Shown here in pieces: positions 1 to 11,001 of a stretch of DNA of 64,000 nt. Made by a program: the position numbers and the translations under genes. This stretch comes from Klebsormidium nitens (Eukaryota; Streptophyta; Klebsormidiophyceae; Klebsormidiales; Klebsormidiaceae), in NCBI GenBank assembly GCA_000708835.1, contig DF237193.1:60434-124433 (forward strand), read 5' to 3'. Numbering within the stretch: position 1 is the stretch's first letter; each line of letters opens with the position of its first letter. Under the pieces are notes generated by a model. That model worked only from the letters and a program-made list of their open reading frames with translations. It was not told the DNA's origin and did not search any database.

Positions 1-555
1 CGGGGCCGGGCGCGGGCGGCGGCAATTCACGCCACCGCGGCCGCCAGGCTTTGATTTGCGCGCGCACATCCTGGAAAGGCTCCTCAATTCAAAGACTGCT
101 CATGTGAGGCAGTCGATCAGAGTCCGAGCAGCACAGGTAGCTCAAGCCTCAACAGATGGCTTCCTGCGCTGAAAGGGAGCTCAACAGATTCATGGCGAGG
201 CGCCATACCTGCATCTGGAAGCCCAATCCAGCTGCTCCATTAAAGCCTGTCTTTGCCACTGCTGAGCAGTTCTTCTAGTGTTCTCTCCGGTCCTTTGCAG
301 GAAGTCTTCGGAATACTTTCTCCTACCATTGGTGGAGAGCACTTAACGAGGACAGCTGCCCTATGCGAGAAGCACCGTAATCTGCCCAACTAAATGTCAC
401 TTCTTCTTTGGTAAAATCTTCCTCAAGTGGCGTCGACTTGCAGCACAGGTCTGGGGCCGAGTCAGTTGTTGGACCATCAATCCATGACCTGTAGGCGCCA
501 ACAAGCTGAGCCTGACGAACGCCCATAGGCAGGAGAATCTTGGGCCTGGTTCAGC

Positions 556-3500
556 ATGGTAGAATTCTACTTTGACGAGCATTTGTTTGAGCAGTATGGA
601 ATCGAGCTGGCCAAGCAGTGCCATGGGTGCAGTCTGCAGCACACGCCGGCAAAGACGGGCTTGATGCAACACCTCCTCGAGAATGACAAGCAGTTCCCCC
701 GGGAGCTTGTTCGAACAGGTCAGTCCTTGCACCAGTTGGTTGGTTTTTCACAATCACGTGCCCAGCTTTACTCGGGCAGATGTATAAGCAGTGAGTTCTT
801 GGACCAGCCCTCGATACGAAAAATCTTTGCTTCACAAGAAGTGTAATATGCCTCAATAGCTTCATCATTTTCATACTTAGAATGCAGCAGTCCTGCCACG
901 TTGTCGCCAAGTTCAAGGGACAATCCTGGCCGTGCTAGTTTTCTGACCTGCTGCAGTTATTGATCTTTTCCAACCTGCTCAATCCAGTAACCTGCAAATG
1001 GAGCAATTTGTATCAGCCTGCGCCGAACCCTAGAGTCTTCGGACACTTTGTCCTTGAGTTGCAGATTGCAGATATTGTCTCCTTTCCTGGCGTGTTGTCT
1101 AGAGCTGCGGCTGAATTTGCTCCATTTTTACAGATTCAAAGACACACGGCCCTTCGATTTGTGTGGATCACAAGCATGTCAGCCATACTCTGGCTGCCAA
1201 AATTGAGTCCGTCACAGATTCATTGTTTCGTCTGGGTTCCAGTCTGCTTCATATTCGTCTTCACTTTATGACCTGGGGGAAAGAGAATAACATCTCTGTG
1301 AAACAGCTCTGTCAGATTGAGCGCATTGAAGAGGATGCTTTGCAGTTGGACCTCTTTCACAGGACCCGTACAATTTGCAACTTTGCAATGCAGCTTTGCA
1401 GCTTTGTCCAGACATGGTGTCAGCTCGTCTGATCGAAGTATTGGCACAATTTTGGGGGCAAATGACTTCCCTCAAGCACTTGAGCGCCTGGGTTGTTCTC
1501 TCAAGATTCTGTAGTTGTTTAGAGATTGTAAATTGGCCTTGAACATCAACTCTTGAAAGAAAACATTCATAGGATTGTTGGTAAAGTGTCTAACTGGCCC
1601 CTCCAAGCATGGATAGCCGGGGGGAGTTGTGCTTCGCTCTGTGCTTCTTTTCCGAGCCAGCATTTCTTGACAATTACTGCATTCTTACCTACCAGATTGT
1701 TGCTCAGATTGTGCTTCTCTGCCGGCCTAGTTCAAGCTTGTATAGCTTTGCTGATCTGAAATACGCCAAGTTGTGATGAGACATGCTGAAACAAGGATGA
1801 GCTTCATGATAGGCACCACGAAGTGATTGAGTGTAGTTGAGAGACCATCTTCTCTGCTCTGCCATTCCCTTGCCAAAGTGTCTGACATATCGCTCAGCAG
1901 ACGTGGTTCATAAAGATACTCCTTTGAGCAGCTCTCGGCAGTACCTGAATACTTCACCACATTCCCTTTCCCTGCCATCTTTTGCTATCATGCACTCTAC
2001 TTTCATTGCTTCTGAGAAGCTCTTACGATTGCTAGACCTATACCAGCAACCAGGCAGTACAACAGGTGGACGAATCACCAGGAAACGCAGAGTCAGCTTT
2101 CATCAATTCAATGATTTGACTTGTTCCCTTCCTTTCTGCCAGGTGGGGTGGTCATCTGCCAGCAGCCGCAGTGCATGGACCGTGCTGGCAAGAAGTCGGG
2201 GCGCAACCTGCAGAAGACGACGCGGCGGTGGTACTGCGGGACGTGCTGCATGAAGCGGGCGACCTGGGCGCAGCTCTTCCAGTGGGACCCCCAGGTGCAG
2301 GGCTGGAAACAGCTGCTCAAGGCCTGCTGGCATTGCCAGGTGAGGGCGATATTGACTCCTGGACAATGTTGGTATGTTCACTCGTTTCCAGACTACACAT
2401 TAGCTACTCCTACTTCATCTTTCCTGGTCAAATAGTATCTTTTCTCCCATCGGGCCACTTCTCTTTCAAGGGAGCGACTGCGGTGGTGAGGGTCACCCTG
2501 ACCCCATATCCTGGTCGTGAGGCTGTCTGGCTTAAGATTCTCTGGAAAGACAGCCCAGGTGAGCATGCGGCACGGAGTGGGTGGAAGGCTTAGGCAAACG
2601 AGCAGGCTACGTTTGCGGTTAGGAGAACTTGACTTGCTAAGTTCTTCGATACGGGGAGACGACCTGCGTATGCTAGCCGTGCTTCATAGAAGATCTGGAG
2701 CCAGCATAGCCCGCGCTGCCGGCTTATTTTCTGCTAAGTCTTTCCATAGCCAGTCCCTTAGCATGGTCAGTAAAGTCCTCCATTGTGCACTCAAGTAGCT
2801 CTACAAATTTGCCTTTCTGGGCTTTCCATCTAGCACAATAACTACCAGTTACTAAAGCTGGCTCACTGTGCGATCCCCTCACAAGGGCTCCGCCAAAACA
2901 GCGTGTTCGGTGTTTATGACAACACACTGGCGCAACATTGTTATGCTCAATGTTGCTTCTTGGGGATGCTTGTAACGAGCCTGATCGAAGGGCGCTTTTT
3001 GGAGCAGGACCCGGTCGGGTGCGAGAAGTGCGAGAAGCTGCGCACGCGGATGAAGGAGATGCGGAAGAAGGTCAAGGAGGAGAAGGAGCTCCTGCGGGGG
3101 ACGATGCCGGGAGGCATGGACCACGGTAGGCGGTCAATGCTCTACCTTATTGTTCACAACTGACAGCTTATGCGTGTCCGCAAGGCATGGCTTGGAGATG
3201 ATGGCTGCCATTGCATGTGGCTGTGTCAGAGTGAGGTCATGGTGTGGCCCTGGCCTGCCGAGCACTCTGTGTGAGGTAACCGCCAAGGCAACAGTTAGCA
3301 CAGGCGGTACAATCAAGTAGCTTGGTTGCTTGCTCTGAATTGAAATCGCAGCTCCGAAGCCCATAAATTTTTATCCTTTTGGACTGATGTGATCTTCTTA
3401 GTGGATATACGGGATGGATTATGTACTTCAGTGGAAAGGCCTGGAGGCGGACTTGGAACGAGTCTCTTTTTGGTTTTGATAACTGGTCACGACTGTCAGC

Positions 3501-4591
3501 TTTGGCGAAAAGAAATGTGGAAACTGCCACCTTCTTATCAAGAGATGCTTACCTGCTTCACCACTGTGTCCCCTGGTTTCAGAAGAAAGATGAATTGTTC
3601 ACCTGCTTTCAATCTACACAGCTCCCGTCTTATCTTTGGTGGACGGCGTCTTTGTCGAGAACAAAAACCTTCTAGAGACAACTCGGGTGACCCTTCCGAA
3701 TCTAGGAGTGCAAAGTCGTAGGGAGTTCCTGTTTAGGCTCTGGACAGGGTGGGCTGCGACCCGGATGGTTGCAATTGGTGTTGCAATCATCTGCGGACAG
3801 GTTGCGAACAGGTTGCGGACAGGTTGCCAATTTTGTTGTCCATGATTTGCAGGAGGCCAGCTGGTTGCCGGCCCGTCAGCACCGGTAGCCCCCCAGCCTG
3901 TTCCGGCCGTAAAGAAGAACGGGAAGGCACCTGCAAATGCAAACGCGAACAACGTGGCTGCCGGTACTTTCTGAAATCTCATCCTGTTTTGAAAATGTGC
4001 AAGCGGCCTGTTGCTGATCGTTGATTCGAGTGTTGGCGAATTCGAAGATCTGTGGTCTCCCCCGATGAACTTTGAGCATCCCTGAAGGCTGTTCCGTCAG
4101 ATGCAACTGGCAATGAAGATTGTTTATAGACAGGAGTCAAGATCTGCACGAGGCGTGCATTTGAACTAAAGTAAATTTGACTACAGTACTCTCGCAAGGC
4201 TTGCGGGAGTTTTTCTGCCTCTACTGACCTCGTTCAGCAAACGAACGCTGTCACTGCCGCTGCTTCTTCTATCCGGATGAGCAAGTCGCAACCTGCCTTA
4301 ATAGTGTTCTTGTTGTTATCTCTAGGGCGCAACTATAACACGCAGAATCCGGACTACGGTTTTGCACTCCGAACCGCACTTGGGCTCATCCAATACATAC
4401 GGGACCGGGAAAGGGCGCTTGCCAAAAAGCGGCAGTCCTTGTCTCAACAAGAGTTGCACGCAAACAAGCGGCCAAAGACCGACAAGACCCACCTGATTGC
4501 CGAGCGAGAAAACACGGAAAAGGAGGAATCGGACATCCGGACGGTGAAGCAGGTGCTGTTCGAGTACGTCGCGGAGGGCATGGTTAGCTAG
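556..4591 (+). CDS. Cysteine-rich putative zinc-binding protein, five exons
   Basis: I do not recognise the family. Exons are 556-718, 2143-2339, 3008-3125, 3853-3963 and 4326-4591; every junction is GT-AG and the phases (1, 0, 1, 1) agree, giving 284 residues. Cysteine pairs run through the first half: CHGC near residue 30, CQQPQC in exon 2, then YCGTCC, CWHC across the exon 2/3 boundary, and CEKC in exon 3. This suggests several structural zinc sites, loosely like plant 4CXXC/R1-type fingers. Exon 3 ends in a charged helix rich in Lys and Glu, exon 4 is a Pro/Ala/Asn linker, and exon 5 is a helical, Lys/Arg/Glu-rich tail. An in-frame stop lies about nine codons upstream of the chosen ATG, so 556 is the likely start unless a further 5' exon exists. 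It converges on the SUMO gene. The exon structure is well supported; a nuclear or DNA-binding role is only a guess. Confidence 0.6.
3791..3828 (+). repeat. Short tandem repeat in an intron, about 11-base unit x3
   Basis: Three near-identical copies of a unit like GCGGACAGGTT lie head to tail just before the acceptor of exon 4 (3853) of the cysteine-rich gene. Confidence 0.75.
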
Positions 4592-5894
4592 CCATTGAAA
4601 AAGGGCCGTCAGGCCGTGATAGTGCACGAAGATCAATGACGCTGAACGCGTCAGATCTGCTCGCCTGTGCTTCGTATATGGTTCAAAAGTTTGTGCAGCG
4701 TGTTAGAACAAAAGAATGTAAACGTCTTGGGAAAATATTGGGGCAACTGCCCCTGTTCTTAGCTGGACCGTACAGTGTGGATTTTTGTAGGTTTATGATG
4801 TTCCTAGCGGGCAACTATGCGAGTGGCGGCCAAATGCTTTGCACAGACATATGACAAACTTAATCTACCACAAGGTTTATAAAATTGAAGGCTTGGGTTA
4901 AAGCACCTTGCGTGTTCCTCGTTGCGTTTATGAAAACACCGTTTTGAGTTTGTAGCAGCATAAGGATCTTGTAGCACAATGATTAAGGACTTCAATGATC
5001 ATGTTCAATGAGGATCAAGCGGCGAGCACATGGTTCACCGGTATTTATGCTGAGCGAGTCTGATCCACTAATTGCCATGCACTCCATGCTTATGCAGGCG
5101 GCGGCCAGTGTAACGACCGTACAGCTAGTGTGGTATATTTGATCCCCACGCACTCTATGGCCACTGCCGTCCTCGTATACATGCATTGATATCGAGCGAT
5201 CGAGCGCTGCTTTATATTAGTATTGCAGATCATTGCTGCACGGTCTAGGCGGTACAGACCTATCGCTCGATTGATGATTAAAGAGAGCAGTGTCAGCTTG
5301 CACATGCTGCTCTAAACCGTCCACCACAATCAGTACATTGACTGGACAAAATGTCTTCAATCAAGGGAAGACCGCATTCACCCGGTCAGCTGACACCTGC
5401 CCAGCCTAATTGAAATCCAGAATCTGCAAACGCAGTTTCAACAATATGCATGCAGTAGGTCCAATGTGATGTGCACAAAGTGATGAATACTTGTGAAGTG
5501 AATCGGTTGCATGACGCCTTTGCGCATGTGACTGAGCGGAAGCAGCCTGGCGATCAAAACGTTTTTGTTGTTTAAAAAGCCGAGCTTGTAGCAGATATTC
5601 AGCGTTGGAGCACATACTTACATGAAACATCGATAATGACATGGCGCAAACAGTGCCCATTGTGTTCTTGGCATTGATCAGTGCAGTGGTGATGCATTGC
5701 TTGCAAAGCGTAAATCTCTCAGCACCGTCCGAGCTCAAAGACAACTATATGTGACAAGTATACTAACCCAAGACCAGTGGAGCTTTGTATATCTGCTGCT
5801 CAACGCACAGAAAGTGCAATTCTCATCGACGCCCTTTCCTACTATACATAAACCAAAGCTTTCGGCCCCTCACAAATGCTGGTAAGCACGAGAT
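4592..5894. other. Intergenic region between convergent genes, no gene seen
   Basis: This stretch separates the 3' ends of the cysteine-rich gene and SUMO. I see no coding exon. It must hold both 3' UTRs. A small inverted repeat (ATCGAGCGAT near 5190, ATCGCTCGAT near 5265) is the only structure noticed. Confidence 0.6.
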
Positions 5895-7494
5895 TCACAA
5901 TCTGCCTCCTGTTTGATGCAGCATTGCATCGATCTCGTCCCCGTCCTCCATGTCCAGCTGCACACAGCACAACCGAGGCTCAGGCACCTAGTAAGGATTG
6001 AGTGGTCAGCCCCATGCAACCTCGCTTGTGGTCAATGCCGCCGAAGCTCGATGAAGCTACTTCATAGACTGGGACTCAGCAATCAGGTCAATGTAAGGTG
6101 CTTGAGGAGAATTCCAGTGCCGTCTGCAGTGAATTTGTTCCAAGCACGCAACACATTCGTGTTGATTCAACAGACCAAACCATGAAAGGTCATTCTAGGA
6201 CATGTTTGGAAGAAAGAGGGTGCACACAGCGGGGGCCCCGGCGATCTATACGCTAAGGGTTTAAGCTTGCAATACACGTATGTGTATGGGCTCCCTATAG
6301 ATTGAACATGAAGTTGGATTCTTGTCAACAAAGAAGCTTTTCTGTAACATCATAAACTTAAGACATACCTCCTCCGGGGACTGGTCGGGCCGAAGCCTCT
6401 GACCATCAAACAGGAAAGCGATCGAGCCCAAATCAACGGACTGCCGGTCACAGTATGCGGTCATAAGTTTCTTCAATGTCGTCGACTTCTTGATGCGGAA
6501 GAAAACCTCGTTCCCATCCTGCAATCGCCACAGGGAATTGAGGTGAACTTATGATATAACCTTACCAGCCCTTGCTTCTAGACATGCATCTCTAACTAGG
6601 GCAGATGGCAACACCAAGGCTAGATGTACGAGCCAGCCCAGTCATGGTCGTCTGAACAAGCGGACCGCCATCTTCGCTTTCAAAGGCGCGCTGTGTGTAC
6701 GATGCTAGCAGAACCAAAACGTTACCTTCTGTTGTAACCAACGACGCATTGCCCAGAAGTTATACCCATTCCTGCCAAAATCCTTGATAAAAACAAAACC
6801 CTAGCCTCTTGCAGTCCAATGATTCTAACCCCGTGCCTATGTCGTGACTAGAGCAAATGCATTCCCATTACGACGATGTGTTGCTTGCTTAATCCAATTC
6901 CTAAACGAACACACTATATTCCACAGTGAATAGCAACTTCAATGTGCCCAATGTGTCCCTTCAATGTTGCACCTCAAAATGGCATATTTGCTCTACACTG
7001 AGAAGTGCAGAAGCGAAATCTTCTTGTACAGCACTCAAAACCCAGTACAACGGTAGATGATGCACAATGCAGGCGTTGCCAACAACATGAAGTAGTCGAG
7101 ATAACCATCAACAACAAGTGGTGTAGGATCCACAACCCGTGGCTGCTTCATAGACCCTTTCAGGCATGTTCAAGCACTTGTCAAGCATATGAGTTGCTCT
7201 CTCCTTCACCAAAACCAAGAGGTCTGGAACAAAGGAGAGTGTCAAACTTGCCCACCCCTAGATTAAGAAGCCATTCCAGCAACTTGAACTGTGCAAGCAG
7301 AGCAAGCCGCACGCGCAATAGGGAAGACTAGTCAGAGAAGTCTCGCAGGAAAAAAGAAACAGAAAGCTGGAACACGGCGCATGTCATTGTTTCGAAGCCA
7401 ACCGTACCTGGCCCTTGACTTTCAGATTGATATGATCGCCTGCGGGCTTCTTCTCTTCCTCACCAGTCGTTGGGGCGGTGTTGTCGTCCGACAT
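5895..7494 (-). CDS. SUMO: SUMO, small ubiquitin-related modifier precursor
   Basis: This is the protein modifier conjugated to lysines by the SUMO E1/E2/E3 cascade and removed by ULP/SENP proteases. Exons (minus strand) are 7408-7494, 6369-6518 and 5895-5957, with GT-AG junctions all in phase 0, giving 99 residues. Exon 1 holds a short acidic, disordered tail and the first beta strand (HINLKVKGQ). Exon 2 carries the core with [21 protein letters not shown] and FLFDGQRL, nearly as in land-plant SUMO1/2. Exon 3 carries [16 protein letters not shown]. After the Gly-Gly come only Arg-Leu and a stop, so the precursor needs removal of just two residues. The ATG at 7494 is the only start that gives the plant-type N-terminus. 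It is divergent from the gene at 8566. A ULP2-type SUMO protease gene lies at 38024-51202 in the same window. Confidence 0.97.
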
Positions 7495-8565
7495 CTCTGT
7501 GGGCAAGCCTGTTCTTTGGGCAGCTACGATTCGTGTGAAGGCCGCTTCTAAAGGCTAGAATCACAAAGCCTCGAACCTGAGCAGAAGCGGAATTATGCTG
7601 GATGCGCCCTCGACTTTCTCTCTTCGAATTCCAACAACTTTGAACAACTCACTTCGCAAATCTGCGAGAAAGGAGAGCTTGTTCCCGCCAAAACCTCGGG
7701 TGCGTCCGACCACTTCAACCGACCGCTAGGACTAGCGCCCGCCCGGCCATGCCTAAACAAGCCAAGAAGCAAGAAGGTCGATGCCGGGGACTGTCCCCGG
7801 CCAATCCCATAACATCAATCGATTGCGGGCCTCGTCCTTGAAAGCGAACGTAGGTATCACGACTTGCATGGTGTGCTGTGTTAGAAATCTGCTCACAAAA
7901 CAAGGCCTTCAAGGACGCGTGCTAGAATACATATCACGCGCGCGGTCTCAAAGCAGGCGCGCGTTGAGTTAACTTCAGGGTCACATCTCCGGTTAGCGCT
8001 CTTAATTGCCACTGAAACTTTTGGTATTCTCGTCGGCTCTTCATGGAAATATTTCTCGAGCAACAGATCAGCTCCCTCCTCTCAATGATTCTCTGTAAGA
8101 AGCTGCACAATAATCTGCATAAAGAGCTTTCCTCAACGGAGGACCTGGCCCAGTTCGTATGCTTTAGTCTTTGCCAAACTGTGTTCCTCAAACTTCAAAG
8201 TCCCCACAAATTACAGCAGCTGCTCAGCTGCCACAGATGCCAGATGGAGCTCAACAAAGATGCGGCAATCGCACGACCAATTTGATGACCTACACAGGAC
8301 CTACACTTTCACAGATCATTTGCATGTCGATTGCATCGAGTGTATTGCAGCAGCATTGGAGGGCCATACAGCCCCTTCTGACCTTCGGTGCCTTGAGGGC
8401 AGCTTCCAGCCTGTAGAATAGAAGCGGTTTTAGTCTCTAGATAACTCCTACTTCCTCCCCAGCTCAAATCACGTCCACAGCTCAAGCAACGCATGCTGAG
8501 CCTGAATTTTCTAACCGCACAGACGTCTTTGAGCGGATTTGAGCGTGCCAGCTCAGCATGTGGCA
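7495..8565. promoter_or_regulatory. Divergent intergenic region, probable shared promoter
   Basis: About 1.07 kb between the start codons of SUMO (minus) and the 159-residue protein (plus). It must contain both 5' UTRs and both promoters. No TATA box stands out. An open stretch from 8043 (ATG) to a possible donor at about 8164 could be an upstream coding exon of the plus-strand gene: it would join an acceptor just before 8556 in phase 0. I did not include it because nothing confirms the sequence as conserved. Confidence 0.45.
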
Positions 8566-10486
8566 ATGTCGCTCAGCAAGGGCGCACTCAAGCTTGCGTC
8601 CGTTGCGGAGCAGATACTGGCCGCTAAGAATCGGGCGGCGATCCTTTCCCGGCCTGTTGACACTTCCCCCAGCCGCTTCCTTGCTGATTTTCGCCGGGGC
8701 AACTTGCCGGGGGAAGTCAAGGTGTTTCCGCTCACGAAGGTAAGTGGTGGCAGCTGCCTTCTTAAGTGAGATCTTTACAGCTTTGATAAGATGTTATGTA
8801 TAGATGGTGAATCCTTGTAGCTATTCATTGCCATGTCGAATGCTTTTGCAAAGGTGGTGGGAGCTAGGGACTTTCGAAAATATCAAGAGGGGGTTGTCTG
8901 AGAGATAAAAGGTAAAAACATCTGACGTGCCTGGATATAACCGTTGTGTGGAAGTCACGAATGTCCACAAGGTAGGCACCTTCAATGCTGTGGATACCAT
9001 TCGACGGAGAAGCATCGGATGCCTCTTCCGTAGTCAATGCGGTCCTGTCAGCTGACGCCAGTCCCAAGCTTTACAAAGGCTGTAACGTTTGCCAGCAAAC
9101 ATACTATCAGGAGAGGGAAGAGACGAGAAGATACGGAAGGTCCTGCGCGCAAGTCGTTGGAAGGGACAAAGGATGCAATGCTGTGAAGCGGTGGAAGCGA
9201 GCCACCTTCTGTTTGGTTCAGCTCTACCTGTGTCATCGTTTTGGGGAGTAGTGCTATGCACACTGCCGGTGTCACCTTTGTGCATTGGGACTTAAGTACA
9301 CAATAAGGGCGCATTCGCCTTTGCCTTGACCACCAATACAACCGCAATCGCCAATCCAGGGGCAGTCTGGGTGAGGGTGCAAGCTACATCTGTTTTGTAC
9401 ACATTCAAGCTTTGATGAAGAGGCGTTTTGACGAACTTCTTTTAACGTTTTGATTGAGGCAGAATATGATGCACTTACCAATCTGGTTTCACAGGAAGGG
9501 GACTTGGAAGCAACGAAGTCGCTGGTGTACATAGCATTTGAAGTCAAGCAGACCCAGGTGAGTTTCATTCGGCTGGCTTGTGGTGGGTGCGGATATACGG
9601 ACCTCTTGAGTTGGTTTATGTCCTACTCCTTAAAAGCTGAGCATTCTTAACTGTATCTGAAAGGGAGACACGCTCTGACCTGGCAGATGGGTGACATTGC
9701 GTCGTCCAAAGTTTTATGAAAGACGTTTGTTCCGGTTGCCGCCCTTCAGAAAGAAAGCTAGAGATGCCCCCTCGAGGTTGCCGCAACACCACTCAAACGG
9801 TCACCACCAATGTTCGGGCTCGTCAATCATTGACCCGCTTGGGGGGAAAAACGGATAAGGCGTCCCATTCACCCAATGAACTTTGGGTCTCAATCGGACG
9901 GAAGTTCTGCTTTCAGCATCTCCTGGCGTCCAACACGTTAAAAGGCGTGTTTCTATTGAAGTTGAAGTCACCGGTTCATGGTCGCAACCATTCGCTTCTC
10001 TGTTCGAGTGGTTGCTCGCGCAAGTTACACTACAAGACGTCCAGTCAGGGGCATGAAATCAGCATTCAAATCCAAAGCAGCAACGTCTGGTCGCCAAAAT
10101 CAAGACAGGTTGCTGACGTTCGCCAAGTTGTCGGGGCCAGGGATCTGACAGCTACAGTCGGCAGAGCCTGATCGCGTATGCCTTTTGCCCCCATACCCTG
10201 CCAGCCAGGGAAGCTCCAGTTATGGTACGTGCCCCCCTTTCGTTTAAGCGCCGACAGCGGAGAGCGGGCGGGATGGGTGCTCCTGGATTCGCAGCCGGTA
10301 TGGGAGGAGTGTCTCGCGGACCTGCCGTGGTCAGACAAAGTCCGGTGAGTCATACATGGTGTCATGTGTGCTGTGGTTGGAAAATGGCTTAAGCCCCCTC
10401 TTTCTTGCATTGACACTAGGTTGTGGGAGGAGGATAGCCCGCAGGCCAGCAAACTCATAGACGAAAGGCTATTCACGTCGAAATGA
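8566..10486 (+). CDS. Unrecognised small protein, four exons, possibly mitochondrial
   Basis: I do not recognise this protein. Exons are 8566-8739, 9459-9557, 10205-10344 and 10420-10486, with GT-AG introns in phases 0, 0 and 2 and a clean TGA stop, giving about 159 residues. The N-terminus (MSLSKGALKLASVAEQ, then further Lys/Arg without acids) looks like an amphipathic presequence for mitochondria. The middle has EVKVFPLTKAEYDALTNL. The third exon has a Trp/Tyr-rich patch (LQLWYVPPF) and GWVLLDSQPVWEE. The C-terminus is acidic and helical. The reading frame also runs upstream of 8566 and could join an exon at 8043. No membrane segment is evident. The model is supported by phase agreement at all three junctions; function is unknown. 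Confidence 0.6.
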
Positions 10487-11001
10487 CTTCGACTCACTTA
10501 CTTTGGTGAAGACAGTGATGGCGGAAAAGGCTGCTGAGGGACATAACGGCGTAAACGAGTGTCCCGTGGACTTTTAGAGTCTTTCTCGCCGGGCCCCTTC
10601 CTTCCGGCTGAGTCTTTTTACTCTTCTTTGAAAAGCTGTTCCCGGAATATGCACGACTTTTTGACAGGGCTAATGAAACGTTGAACGAAACTCTTAAACC
10701 TTACCTTGACCTCCGTTTTCTATCACCGCCCACTCTAATCCCCGAGTACCTTCGGTTCGAACCTTTGGAGGGAGCTGTACACAACTGTCGCTCAGAATCG
10801 GTTGGAACCCGGTTCTTGCTTACTCTTCCTCAGCTTTCCTCAACCCGCTTCTCTTTCTCGCCCCCGGGGCTCCTCAACCCCATCTTCCTAACCCCTCTGT
10901 CTGCCCTGAAGCACGTTAACCTCTAGGCACTTTCGCAGTTCTTCATCGAGTCTGTCAGATCGTTGATGCCACTTCTTAACCCTCCTTCGTAACCCATCCA
11001 G
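10487..11001. other. Gap holding the unresolved 5' end of the armadillo gene
   Basis: Between the stop of the previous gene and the first certain armadillo exon. The exon at 11002 starts in mid-codon and has no ATG, so a start exon must lie upstream. One candidate is an ATG in good context at 10518 (MAEKAAEGHNGVNE), but I could not find a donor in the required phase, so it is left open. Confidence 0.4.

Noticed and set aside
4191-4220. GC-rich hairpin followed by T residues, like a bacterial terminator
   Set aside because: It lies inside a spliced intron of a eukaryotic gene, so Rho-independent termination does not apply.
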